A stretch of DNA of 64,000 nucleotides. Source: Dactylonectria macrodidyma (lineage: Eukaryota > Ascomycota > Sordariomycetes > Hypocreales > Nectriaceae). Made by a program: the position numbers and the translations under genes. The stretch is from contig JAGMUV010000026.1 of NCBI GenBank assembly GCA_020744425.1, positions 62,001 to 126,000 of the forward strand, in the 5' to 3' direction. Shown here one piece after another: positions 32,757-43,694 of this stretch. A model generated the notes under the pieces. The model was not told where the DNA came from, made no database searches, and saw only the letters and a program-made list of their open reading frames with translations. Position 1 is the first letter of the stretch, and each line of letters begins with the position of its first letter.

Positions 32757-33400
32757 ATGAGTCAATCGATTCGATTCCCATTCATTCGATGTCCATCCCT
32801 GCTCAGCCCTCACGTCTTCTTATTGGGGATTTTATTTCGCCATCGCGCTTTTCGAGCGTCTAGTCTCACATCACCGGAACAGCTAGCGAACCTTAACATC
32901 CATCCGGAGGAGCGGGAATTACCTTTGCCGCTAAGGGACGATTTAAAAGACACGTACACATTCCGTCGAACTGTCAAGATCCTTATCGGGCTTGATATCT
33001 CCCAGGACAAGCCTATCATTTACCAGATGATTGCACAGTGGATCAGAAGGATCAGTGAGATCTTGGGACTCGAATACCCTACTATTCCATACAACCTGCG
33101 CTATAATGCGGCTAATGAGTTTGATCGAGGCGGTTTGTCCTGTCTTCCCTGGTTTACGTCCGTTTTGCTAACCTGAGCATAGCCGACATCAGCGAGTCGC
33201 TACGGAACCTTGCGCTAGATATGCAAACTCGAGACCCTTCCAAATGCACTCCCTGGGACGCGAGGTCTGTGCAGATACATGGGGCATTCTCCTGGGACAG
33301 CAGGCATTGATCAGACAGGCATGCAGCATGTCTTCGTGCGGGCCGTCGGACATGGTGCGCCAGGTCATCATTCGCATTGCTGGCGGATGCTCAATGCAAC
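32757..33400 (+). pseudogene. DUF3435 tyrosine-recombinase relic (Starship-captain type)
   Basis: A C-terminal piece of the DUF3435 family, whose members include the captains that mobilise giant Starship elements. The first frame (to 33176) reads FRRTVKILIGLDISQDKPIIYQ and YNLRYNAANEFDRG. After frame changes, RNLALDMQTRDP and then REVCADTWGILLGQQALIRQACSM continue to about 33340. NLRYNAANEFD and the CADTW/QACSM block are characteristic. The N-terminal half is absent and at least two frame changes are present, so it is inactive. No Starship boundary was identified. Confidence 0.65.
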
Positions 33401-33419
33401 GGAGATGGCGACCTGGGAG

Positions 33420-33446
33420 TTTTTTTTTTTTTTTTTTTTTTTTTTT
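33420..33446. repeat. Poly-T run of 27
   Basis: Uninterrupted T run just after the DUF3435 relic; on the minus strand it would be a poly-A tail of a retrocopy. From 33447 to 33933 no gene is seen; its right end should hold the MFS promoter. Confidence 0.7.
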
Positions 33447-33933
33447 CGCGTCGACAACACGCGCATAAATACGCGTTATGTTGGCCTCACTGAGCTTCGC
33501 TGCCATGGATGGGAATTACCGGTCTGACATGAACACCCATCGGAGTATTGACGTAATTACCGAACTACAGCCTGGGGTACAGATTATGATCATTAATCTG
33601 CGCCAATCATTACCCGAGCCATGCCTTTCTGCGTGGTCAGCGGTCCTTCAGCTGGATCAGTAATCACAATACTCATGCTATAAACTCCGACGGAATTATT
33701 ACCATTCCTGTCCCCGAAAGCCCATGTCGCCATCGCTACACATCTCAACCGTTGGCCCTATTGGGTTTGGTCCTCCCGGGCGTAATGCATTCCATTCCAT
33801 CTCAACCGTTACAAAGTTGATTAAAAAGGGAAGAGACCCTGGGCATTTAAAGTAGATGAAGTCTGGCCTTGAGAATGAACAGTAAAAGAGCTGTGCGACG
33901 CCATCGAGAACTAGACCTCGGCCAACAACAGCC

Positions 33934-35613
33934 ATGGCGACAACTCTGAACGACGACGCCGCAACCGTGGCGGGCGATATCGCGCTGGCGATTTCAATCC
34001 AAAACGATTCTACGACCGAGAATAACGTTGAGTTGGCTCAGCCGAAGGAGCATCCCGAAGTGACGGATGAGCTGGACTGGGACAACAACCCACACAATCC
34101 CTACAATTGGCCGGCTTGGAAGAAGGTATTGCAGGTTGTGATGCTCTCCTCTGCTGCGCTTCTGGCGTAAGTGATATATCTCTTAACTACCTGATGATCT
34201 ACTGACCTTAGATTCAGATCGATAGGAACTTCCATCATGAGCTCTGCCCGCAACGACCTTATGATCGAGTTTAACGTCAGTAGCACGGTCGCTCTGCTCC
34301 CTTTGACTATGTACGTCCTTTCTCTGGGCATCGGACCTGTCATCGGCGGCCCGTTGTCCGAGACAATTGGCCGGTATACCATCTACGTCGCGAGTGTTCC
34401 TCTCGGGGCTCTCTTCACCATCGGAGCCGGCTTTGTACACAACATGGGGGCTTTGTGCTTCCTCCGCTTCATGGCTGGCCTCTGTTGGGGTCCTGTACTG
34501 GCTGTTGCGCCGGGGTCTTTGTCCGAGACGTTCACGCCCAAGTCCCGAGGACCTGTGTCGGCTGTGTTTATCCTGATGCCGTTCCTGGGGCCTGGATTAG
34601 GGTGAGTACAAGATGTTCCGCCCTCAAAGTGTTGTAGAGCCATTATCTAACTTAGTCAAAGACCTGTCATTGGATCGTTCGTTGTTAACCGGAAGGGCTG
34701 GCGATGGACACAATGGACTCTTATCTTCTTTGCTATCTTCGCCATCATCGTCACGGCGCTCACTCAAGAGACGTTCCATCCGGCGATCAAGCGCAAGCTG
34801 GCAAAAAAGAACGGTCTGAAGGTTGACCCATCGCCACCCCTATCTGCTCGACTAAAGGCCTTTGCTGTCGCCGCCCTCGTTCGTCCGATCCGAATGCTCT
34901 TCCTCGAACCGATCACGGGATTTATCTGTCTTTACGTTTCGGCCGAGTTCGGAACACTGTTCAGCTTCTTCGCTGCTGTTCCATACACCTTCGGGACGGT
35001 GTATCAGTTCTCGATTGAGGAGTCCGGTTTGGTGTTCCTCTCCATAGTCATTGGCTGCATCCTTGGACTCGTCACCGTTATCCTTTGCGATGCGCTTCTC
35101 TACCGCAAACAGGCAACAAATTACCCGCCGCATCAGATTCCTCCAGAGCACCGCCTGTATCCTGCGATGATTGGCAGTATCGGACTACCTATTGGCCTGT
35201 TCTGGTTTGCCTGGACTGCGCGACCTGGAGTCTCTTGGGCCAGTCCTGCGTCGGCGATGATCATCTTTGCCTGGGGCAATCTTTGCGTCTTCGTCAGCAC
35301 GATCCAGTACGTCGCAGATACATATCACGGTAGTGTTGTCGCCAGCGCAGCAGCTGCGAACAGCCTTGCGCGGTATGGCTTCGCTGGAGTGTTTCCACTC
35401 TTCACAATTCAGAGTAAGTCGCGATTCTTCCCCCATGTGAATGTCAGGATGACAAGCTGACCCGATGAAGTGTACCAGAAGCTTGGCATCGATTGGGCGA
35501 GCAGCCTGTTGGGATTTATTGCACTCGCGTTGTTGCCCGTTCCATGGGTTCTGTTCAAATACGGCCCGCAGGTCAGAGCTAAGAGCCAGTACGAGACGGT
35601 TCAGTTCCAGTAG
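33934..35613 (+). CDS. MFS multidrug/polyamine transporter, four exons
   Basis: Exons 33934-34166, 34212-34601, 34662-35413 and 35471-35613 with GT-AG introns give 505 residues. DHA1-type proton-coupled exporter (TPO1/FLR1 group) of the plasma membrane. The N-terminus has DELDWDNNPHNPYNWPAWKK, the NPxNW motif directly before the first helix that typifies these transporters. Then come GPVIGGPLSETIGRYTIY (motif A region), FMAGLCWGPVLAVAPGSLSE and PFLGPGLGPVIGSFV (antiporter motif C). The long loop holds ETFHPAIKRK, and the last helices end with VPWVLFKYG. All splice sites keep frame. Proximity to PaxU-like and acyltransferase genes suggests, but does not prove, metabolite export. Confidence 0.9.
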
Positions 35614-35734
35614 AGCATCGACTGAGAAGGGAGACGGCAGAATAAATGTATATGTTCTATAGTATGACCTAGAATTGTGGTCGTAAATATAGCGTCATCA
35701 AATTTGAAGCGATAAGATTTCATAGCTCATTGAG

Positions 35735-35992
35735 TCAGTGCTTCGCAGGAAGCTCAATCAACTTGTAGTCCTCATCAAGGTAGTACCTATTGTTGTACTT
35801 TTCGGGCCTCTCGGCAGCCGGAAGAACGTTAGACTTGGCGGGGAGGTCAAGCTTCTTAGCGGCACCCTTGCTCTTGATGAAGCTGTTCTTGTACTTCTTG
35901 ACGCTGGTCTGGTTGTACCTAGTTGATCTCGTTGGAGTCCACCTTGCCGCGGACAAGATCTTGCAGCGCTCATCATATGTCAACTCAATCAA
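35735..35992 (-). CDS. Small frame, possible C-terminal exon, unrecognised
   Basis: 85 residues, Lys- and Tyr-rich (KSKGAAKKLDLPAKSNVLPAAERPEKYNNRYYLDEDYKLIELPAKH region). It looks protein-like, but no family is recognised and the upstream part is missing. May be the remnant of a longer gene. Confidence 0.3.
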   Translation of the reverse strand: MIELTYDERCKILSAARWTPTRSTRYNQTSVKKYKNSFIKSKGAAKKLDLPAKSNVLPAAERPEKYNNRYYLDEDYKLIELPAKH

Positions 35993-36229
35993 TCAATCAT
36001 CCTGTTGGTATCACAGGGATATCCGTACGGGTTGCAACTGGGTGAGGCAAAAGTCACGATATTCGTGGTGATCGTGTATTCTGCTTGTCTAACTATCTAA
36101 GGGGTTGCTGGCGGTGATGGGCATTTGACCGTGGAATCGCGGGTGAATTCCCACGATCTGATTGGTCAGGAATATCCGATGTTACGCCGGGATTCCCCCG
36201 GTAATCCGGCTTACAAGCGCATCACCTTG

Positions 36230-36480
36230 TGTCAGACAATTGGCTCCACGGGGATCATTGATGGCACCAGTCAATTGATGAGAATTATCTAAAGAACAAA
36301 AGAAATTGAACAGCCATGTGTTCGGACACAGCTATTTAAGCTCATGTCGTTAGGATTGGAGTCCTTGATGCGACAAGCCGGATGTGAACCGGGATACACG
36401 ACCCCAAGGTACGGGCCGCGTTTCATATCCGGTCGCACGACTTTCTAAAGCACAGTGGAACTTGGTGGTGATAAGTGACA
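36230..36480. repeat. Solo LTR, 251 bp, related to the copia LTR
   Basis: Begins TGTCAGACAATTGGCTCCAC as the copia LTR does and shares about 65 bp, then diverges. Ends AAGTGACA. The 5-bp duplication CCTTG is at 36225-36229 and 36481-36485. From 35993 to 36224 nothing else is seen. Confidence 0.85.
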
Positions 36481-36669
36481 CCTTGCGCGCGGCCATCAGG
36501 TCCTGTATCCGACGGTCAATCCGACACTTTCTTCGCAGTCGGTGTGATCAGTAATCGACGATCACTAATCCTTTGTGCCTTAATTAAACGATTTCTATTT
36601 CTAATTTTCTTCCGTGGATGTCCCACTTCTACGACGAACCCCCTCCAGCGAGCGGCGACTATGGCAGCC

Positions 36670-38924
36670 TATCTCCTGAGTGCGCAAACACCTCCAAGGC
36701 GTACCTCGCCCCACATGATCACGGGCACCTCGGAAGTACGTGAGGGGTACGAAAAGTTTAATCCGATAAGAAAGTAATGCTATTTCCCACCTTAAACACC
36801 ATCAAATTATTTTGATTTCATCAATGACTTCCCCTCCGATTCTAGAAGAGATACGGGTCATCAACCCCTATGATGACAGGAGCTTTATCAGGGAGGAGCA
36901 CAGTCGCCGCCTGTGGCCAAATGACCCTACGCGCGCCGTTGATTTTCCGGCTGAAAATGATCGAGGCACCAACTTCGAGCCTTTCCACGTAGAAACACGC
37001 CCTTTTCACATTAACACACTGCCTCCAACGCCTCTACAACTATTCCAGCTCTTTCTACCCATATCACTCGTTGAGAAATGGGTATCTTACACAAATTCCT
37101 GGATCACGTGGCTCAAAGAAAACGGCGTTATTGACAGCTGGAATACCCCGATGGAGCGGACTTCAAAACTACACAAATGGGAAGGAACAACGGTCTCAGA
37201 GGTGTTAACGACGATTGGTGCGCTAATTTATATGGGTGTGCATAAAGAAAAGACGATACGAGGCTATTGGAAACCCCCCAAGCCCGGTGATCAACGTCCT
37301 GCGCACTCATTTATCAAGTTCATCTCATACAACAAGTTTCAGCTTATCCACAGGCACCTTCGTCCCTTTGACCACACCAAATATGACGAAACTGTACCTA
37401 TTCCGAAGGTATTCCAATGCGTTGAAGAGTGGTCTGACCATATGCAAGCCGTATCCATGCAGATATTCCGGCCCGGGTCTCACCTTGCCGTCGATGAGTG
37501 TATGATCTGTTATACCGGCAAAAGCGACGACATAACGGTTATCAAAAGCAAGCCTGACCCCGTGGGCTTCAAGATATGGGTTATCGCCCAATGCGGCTTC
37601 TTTTTTCGGTGGATTTGGCACGTCAAGGAGAAACCGCATGGTGCCGTTGGCGATGAAATTTCAACGCAGAAGTCATCATCACGAGGTCGGCCAAGCAAGC
37701 GAAGAAAAGTCACAGCCAAAGCCCCTAGTACAGAAGACAAGTCTGTCACACCGAATTCGACTCAGGCTGTCGTCGTTGCCCTTACAAATATGCTGCCAGA
37801 AGCGACATATCACGTATTTGTGGATAACCTTTTCTCATCGTCTCCCCTCTTCCGCAACCTCCGCAGCCACGGCTTCGGTGCCACAGGCACGGCTCGTACA
37901 AATAGCGACATCAACCAGGAACTAGTGGATGATAAGAATAATGACGGCAGGGTCAAGAAAATGTACGAATTCAATACCGTCAAGGCGATCCCAACCCCTG
38001 ACAACCAGGTACTAGCTTCAGACACTTTTAGCTGAGAAATCCCTACTAATTCGTCTTCGTTCTATATCTATAGGTCAACCAAATCGCCTGGAAAGACAAC
38101 AAGCTTGTGTTATTTTTAACTACCGTGTTTACCGGCGCCGACGATGAGCGTGTCGTCCGGCAGAGGAAGAAGCCGTCATCACGGAAGTCAGAAGCCAAGC
38201 CAATACGGCGTTTTTTTGGTAACGAAGCTACCAAAGAGATCAACATACCGACAGTGGCTGCTACTTATAACGACCAAAAGAATCACGTTGACCGTGGTGA
38301 CCAATTGAGGTCATATTATAAGTACGATCATCCCCTACGCCGTGGTGCGTGGCAGGCACTTGCATGGACTTTCCTCCTTGACGTGGCCCTCGTTAACAGC
38401 TATATTGCTCAACTTCACGGACCGCAGCCAAATTGGAAGAGATATACGAATCAAAGGGAGTGGCGAGAGTGCATTTATAACGAATTATTTAATACCTACG
38501 GCCATAACAGTCAAGCAAGGAGGCATTACCGAGCCGGAGACGAGCGTGATCTACAACAACCCGAATTACAGAGGGAACACATCGATCGCAAGATCAATCA
38601 TGTCAACCGCAAGGTAAAGTCAGACTGCCTAGCCTGTCAGGGCTGTCGGCAGGGGCAGCTAAGAGTAAGAGCCCCGGAATGGAGCCCTCTTACGGAGGTC
38701 AGCGGCAATGAGGAAAAGAAGAAGATGAAGAGGCCGGATGTGCGGAGTCAGACCTCTCACGGATGCCGTATTTGTGATGTTGCGATTTGTAATACGAAGC
38801 ATTGTTGGGACTTCTATCACCACCTAATTTAGCAGAGGAATTATGTACCCTTTTTTGGCGCCTTCTGATTGGATCGAACCCCTCGTCGTGACCTGGTTGG
38901 AGGTGTTTGCGCACTCAGGAGATA
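36670..38924 (+). mobile_element. piggyBac-like transposon, copy 2, intact
   Basis: Inverted ends TATCTCCTGAGTGCGCAAA at 36670 and its reverse complement ending 38924, about 27 bp near perfect. No TTAA flanks; left neighbour bases are CAGCC, right are GGTCC. Confidence 0.87.
36824..38832 (+). CDS. piggyBac-like transposase, intact
   Basis: Exons 36824-38008 (ending PTPDNQ) and 38074-38832, with an intron that begins GTACTAG and ends ATAG. The ATG at 36824 gives MTSPPILEEIRVINPYDD, which agrees with copy 1. The DDE_Tnp_1_7 catalytic Asps are in AVDECMICYTG, YHVFVDNLFSS and NHVDRGDQLRSYYKYD. A basic stretch (GRPSKRRKVTAK) may be a nuclear signal. The C-terminal Cys/His domain (CLACQGC...CRICDVAIC...HCWDFYHHLI) ends the protein. 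No stop or frame change, so it may still be active and could mobilise copy 1. Confidence 0.9.
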
Positions 38925-40036
38925 GGTCCAGTCACATTAATGTGGTCCACCTCTTTTCGTTCAACCTCCACCGACCACACCGCAAAAACGCACCTTATTT
39001 ACTAAATTTCAGGTAGACCTTCATCAACGTCAAGATGCTCCGCGTACGCCGTGATTCTAGGCAATCTCCGCCGGCTAAGAACGCTGCGGACAAAAGAAAT
39101 GCCGAAATCCGCACCAACATACTCGCTGCGGTCCACCCCAATGTGCGGTATCACACACGGAGGCATACGAAGGCTATGAGCACGCCGCCTTCTCACCGCA
39201 AGCTTATGGAGGCCAATGGCACTTCCAAGGGCACTGTACAGCGTATTCTTGCTACTAGTTCCTCTTCCTATGTTCCACCGGGCCCACGAGGCCGGCCGGC
39301 GACTCTAACGCCTAGCGAAGATGCGGCTGTGGCAGCATACGTTGTGTGGATGGAGAAATCCGGCTTTCCAGCAGAGAAGTCACAAGTTGAAGAAGCTGCT
39401 TTGGGTTTCCTGACTGCTAGGAACATCCCCAACGCCAAGATCGGCAGGATGTGGTATCCCCGGTTCCGTGAGCGTCATCCTGAGCTGCGGAAGTCGTTCC
39501 TGAAGGCTGTGGACCGAGCACGCAAGTCGTTCGAAGCATCTGATGTTGAGGACATCACCAAGTTCTTCTCTGGCCTCCAGGATATCATCTATCAGTACAG
39601 GATCGGTCCCTCAGAGTGCTGGAATGAAGATGAGTGCGGTCTTCGCATTGGGTGCCTTCGAGAACGTATCCAGGTCCTCGTCGTACGCACCACACGATCC
39701 CAACGCCCAGAAGTCAGTGATCCGGCAAATCGAGAGTCCTGTACCCAGGTTGGAGCCGCAAATGCTATAGGAGATACAATTCCTCCCTGGCTGATCTTCA
39801 AGGCGCCTCCTACAACAGATTGGTCTGATATTGACGATATCCCAGGCATGAGGGTTGCACAGTCAGAGACCGGCTTCAGCAACCAAGAGATTACATTGGA
39901 ATGGCTTCATGACTTCAATGCTTATTCCTGGAGAGCCTCTGCGAAGGTCAAGCAAAGAGAGATCTCTTTCCAGGACTGGTTTGGCTGTGATGAGTGGCTC
40001 CGTGATCCCTTTAACTTGGACTTCCGTCACACAGCC

Positions 40037-40253
40037 TGTGACGGTACAAGAGCACGAACGAGGTCGGGTGCGACTTGGGTAAAATGATTGTTTACAAGGA
40101 GAGAAAGAGATTCCTAAGGAAAGCTCTGACTTAAGCTATTTACACAATATTCATAAAGTGGGACTATTCATTACCTCAGTGCCTCAGGCCACACTGAGGC
40201 ACTGAGGTAAGACTATTCATAAAGTATGAAAGTCACATGATCGTTCCCTCACA
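40037..40253. repeat. Solo LTR of the chromovirus family, with inner insertion
   Basis: Starts TGTGACGGTACAAGAGC, ends CCCTCACA, flanked by CAGCC (40032-40036 and 40254-40258). It is 217 bp rather than about 170 because of a 40-bp palindrome and a 9-bp repeat inside. Confidence 0.9.
40171..40210. mobile_element. 40-bp palindromic insertion with 9-bp duplication
   Basis: Perfect 16-bp arms TTACCTCAGTGCCTCA and its reverse complement surround an 8-base loop. GACTATTCA flanks it on both sides (40162-40170 and 40211-40219). The three related LTRs (25504, 43695, 49609) carry GACTATTCA once and lack the palindrome. Confidence 0.8.
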
Positions 40254-40934
40254 CAGCCCCCCCAGTGGTCCATGAAGAGGAAGAGAAGATTTATCGCCTT
40301 CTAGTCATTGACGGCTTCTCAGGGCATCTCTCCTTCCAGTGCATCAACTACTGCATCCAATTTGACATCATCATCTGCATCCTGCCTTCACATTCAACAC
40401 ACCTTACGCAGCCACTAGATGTGGGAGTTTTTCAGTTTCTAAAGAACGCACATCAGAAGGAACTTCGCAAATCTATCCGGGAAGGAAACCTAGCCTTTAA
40501 CTGCAAGCAATTCGCAACAGCATTCTCAGAGATCTACAAAGCTGGCTTCTCTACCCACCACATCATGTCAGGGTTCGAAAAATCCGGTATCTGGCCGCCT
40601 AATGCAACGCCTGTGATCAACCGCATCCTCGATAAGCAGCGGCAACAGCGGAAGGCGATACATCCCTCTATTCAGAAGCATCTGCCTCTCGATTCTCGCT
40701 TCCAAGATGCCCAGGATCAGATCAACCGGCTCTATGAGAGATACCACGCCGTGATGAGCTCACCTACTCTAGAAGCCGTCAGCAACATCAGCAAAGTTCT
40801 CTCTGAGGCGGCCCTTATGCACAGAGAGCGTGAGTCTTTCTCAGTTGACCGGCTTCAGCGGCTTGAGAAATGGGGCAAGAGAAGGAAATCCGGCCAACGC
40901 GTGAGACCTGCTGGTGACTTCATCACTAGTGTCA

Positions 40935-41194
40935 TGTCGCACGACACGATTGTTTGGATGACTGAACAACGATCGGGAAGAAGATCCCCTGTGAATCGGG
41001 CAACGAAAGATTCTTGATTTTCTATCTAATGGAGCGACGAAGGTCGGTCTCTTATACCTATGTTCAATCTGCCGATATCATAGGCAGCAGGCTGCTGCCT
41101 GATGCTAGTGGTGGTGGTTCACTCTCATCGTGAACAAGTTCACGATGATCGTGATTCTTGCCTCATTTTGTGAGCGAGCGACTTGATATTGACA
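40935..41194. repeat. Copia-type LTR without matching flanks
   Basis: Starts TGTCGCACGACACG, ends CTTGATATTGACA, about 260 bp, nearly the same as the reversed LTR at 63337-63599. Left five bases TGTCA and right five GGTGC differ. Confidence 0.8.
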
Positions 41195-41438
41195 GGTGCT
41201 AGGTTGACAAAATGCGAAAAAGTTCAAAGGGCTAGAGAACCAGGCCACGAGGCGGAACGGGGAAAATTTAAGCCGATATGAAAATTCTATGAAAAAAGCA
41301 ATATAGTACAGGTCTTAGTTTGCAAGTACCTTCATTCCTGGCCGAATACGGTGCGATTGAAAATTTGGATTTTGTATGGGAGGAGCGAAATTTTGGTTAT
41401 CCATTAGGTGGGGTTATCCATTAGGTGGTCCTGGATGG
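41195..41438. pseudogene. Right-end fragment of a Fot/pogo element
   Basis: Matches the end region at 51660-51909 and finishes with two TTATCCATTAGGTGG sub-repeats and CCTGGATGG before TA (41439-41440). Contains no coding part. Confidence 0.65.
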
Positions 41439-41440
41439 TA

Positions 41441-41905
41441 CTGGAGTTGTAGGGAATCTTGGAGTTACGAGGTCTGTGAGAGTCGGAGTCCATCTCCGCC
41501 GACCAGCTTGTCTGGATGTTCTAGCTAGAAGAGAAGGTCAGGGTGACGAGGGGTGGAACTCCGAGCGGACGCCCGGTCTTAGTCTGCTGGGAAGTCTGTG
41601 GGAAAAGCCCCCGCTGCCGCGCGAGCTTGGTCTGTGAGGATGCATGCAGAGAAAAGGCTCTAGAGTCATGGTTCGCGGGCGTTCTGGTTGGGACGCAGGG
41701 GGCTAAACAGTCGTGATGACGCAGCGGAATGGGCCCTAGGCATGATGTGGCCAAGAACGAAAGGCAATATTCCAGAAGCGCGCTGCTGGGGAACCCTGGT
41801 TACTGTAGTATGCTTAGACCAGGTCTGGCTAATCACCTTCAGCCCCAAACTCACAGGGTTCCCCGCAGAGCGATGTGGGTGAATGGGGCGACGATCGCGA
41901 CAGGA
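41441..41905. other. Intergenic
   Basis: No supported gene or repeat. Confidence 0.4.
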
Positions 41906-42133
41906 TGTTGTTGGATTGCGCAGGAATGCTGAGTGCACTTGATGAGAACGTAGTTCTTATTGTGATTGTTCTTCTTGCAATCGAAGGACCTTTAAGACCT
42001 TATATCTTCGAGTGGTCCCTTCTAGGACTTGAGTCCTAGAAAGTCCTACGATCAAGTCCTACGATCTAGTTTTAGGACTTCAAACATTAACTTTAATCCT
42101 GAAGTTGAGGGGGAATCCTCAGTTCTTCCAACG
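41906..42133. repeat. LTR-like copy, same family as 63616-63848
   Basis: Starts TGTTGTTGGATTGCGCAGG and ends ...CTTCCAAC; nearly identical to the right-end solo LTR. No matching short duplication is seen at this copy (CAGGA left, CTGCC right), so one edge may be truncated. Internal palindromic AGGACTTGAGTCCT near 42023. Confidence 0.7.
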
Positions 42134-42250
42134 CTGCCTGCGTTGGTCGAGACGCCAGCGCCGCTGATGATAATGTTTTTCTTGGTGCGAAGCTTTTTGT
42201 TCAAGACAAGGAGCTCGGGAATCCAGGATCGGATGGGGACAGTGAGTGGT
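42134..42250 (-). pseudogene. SIR2-like deacetylase, N-terminal scrap
   Basis: The minus strand reads IRSWIPELLVLNKKLRTKKNIIISGAGVSTNAG and is then cut by the LTR. GAGVSTxAG is the NAD-binding motif of sirtuins. Only about 35 residues remain; the rest of the gene is not found at the other side of the LTR. Confidence 0.55.
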
Positions 42251-43430
42251 TTGTTTTAGTCTGAAACACTAGATGTAGCTTCAGCGTTTGTTTTTAGGCG
42301 GTTTCCGGCCACCCCGAGTCCGTGGCTATGTCTCGCGAGAAATCAGACGCAAATAGAATATGGTAAATAGATTCATCAAGGCTATTCAGTCCCCCATCGT
42401 TGAGATCGTCCTTTCCACTAAATCCTTCTATGAGCTAATGATACCTCATAGGAAGATGACCTTCTCATCACGCTAAAAAAGGACCCTGTGGGAGGGATTC
42501 TGCCTTAAAACTCTCGGGCACGGCATGATCCTTGGCTCGATGGTATCATTGTCCATTGTTCAGGCTGCTGCGCACTATGGAGGCGGGCGAACTTCGAACC
42601 CGGCTGACAGCCTTGGACACAGGGGTGTCGAAGTCTAATCTTCCAATCGAGGCCGTAATAACAGGGCTAGCATTTTATACTCCATGCACCAGAAGAGCTT
42701 GTATGATCTCGGGGAATGGAGATTATTTCAGGGGGGCACTATTGCGCCGTCTTACAGCGGTCCTTTTGGAGAAGAAGCTGGAGAATGAGAGTTATGGACT
42801 AGCGGACCCACCAATTTTGGGGCTTGGATCATCTACCCATGTCTGGACGTAACTGCTAGCTATTATTCGAGTGATGATTTACCCATCGAAATGGAAATCC
42901 GCACCGAGGCCCGAGATCGCCGCCATACATTCTATGTGAAGCAGTGATCCGCAATATGGCGGGGTTCTGATGGCTCTTCTGGAGAGATTTCGTGACTCCT
43001 CTGAGTGTTTAACTCGGGGGGCTTTTCAGTAGGTGCAAATTGTGGTGGACAATATCTTGGTATCCGAGGGCCAACGCCTCGACATGTTTCGACAAAGAAG
43101 GGGACTATCATAGCGCAGAAGTAATTGAAATAGAGGCTTAACTATGTTATTCAGAGAGCTAGGTGGCCTCAAAACAAAGGCTTGGATTGGGCTAGACCAG
43201 CTAGGTCGGTACTTATAATTAGGTGAGCAAATAGCAAACCGCCCCCAATTGTACTATTTTTGGGGTATTGCTCCATGGCTCCGCGCTGACAATCCCCGGG
43301 CGCTTGCTTACGATGATCTACTTTATCCAATTATGTTCTGGAGCAACTCGGAAGGGGATTTGGCTCTTCGCGACCACAACCCCAGGCCGTTCCTGACATA
43401 ACACAGCCTTGGAGACGAGCTCGTGCTCAA
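42251..43430. other. Intergenic, decayed
   Basis: A 106-residue plus-strand frame at 42532-42852 has no recognisable motif. Nothing else is supported. Confidence 0.35.
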
Positions 43431-43432
43431 GT

Positions 43433-43439
43433 ATAAGAG
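43433..43439 (+). promoter_or_regulatory. TATA-like box of the secreted-protein gene
   Basis: TATAAGA about 155 bp upstream of the ATG at 43593, followed by a C/T-rich leader. Position fits a fungal promoter. Confidence 0.45.
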
Positions 43440-43694
43440 CTCTGCTGCCCCGAGGAGTCTGAGAGAAAACCCCATCCAACCCAGATTTCTTGGTTTTCAT
43501 CACTTCCCTCATTCAATCCCACATCTTCTTTTACTCGCCTCTCTTCAACGCGTGCATCGTCTCCAAATCACAATCTCAAAAGTCCATACACCATGAAGAC
43601 TACAACTCTCGTCGCCGGCTTTGTCTTCACCGCGGTGGCGAACGCCTGGACACTAGATTTCTACGGCGTCGGCCCTAAATACGTCAAAACCCAT

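Larger units (their letters stand above)
39035..40934 (+). pseudogene. pogo-type transposase, interrupted by LTRs
   Basis: Starts MLRVRRDSRQSPPAKN at 39035. DNA-binding part: NGTSKGTVQRIL and the CENP-B-like AEKSQVEEAALGFL...GRMWYPRFRERHPEL. Catalytic residues are in CWNEDECGLRIG, LLVIDGFSGH and THLTQPLDVGVF. A solo LTR with its duplication (40037-40258) interrupts it after NLDFRHTA and the frame resumes exactly at 40259. The C-terminus is cut at 40934 by a second LTR, where the copy at 24.9-25.5 kb still continues for about 100 residues. No introns. The left end of the element (AGTCACATTAATGTGG, near 38930) abuts the piggyBac copy. Confidence 0.8.

Noticed and set aside
36661..38930. TTAA target duplication for the piggyBac-like copies
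   Set aside because: Neither copy has TTAA at its ends; nearby TTAA tetramers are at unequal distances.
42532..42852. 106-residue plus-strand frame as a gene
   Set aside because: No motif, no introns joining it to neighbours, and it lies in decayed sequence.
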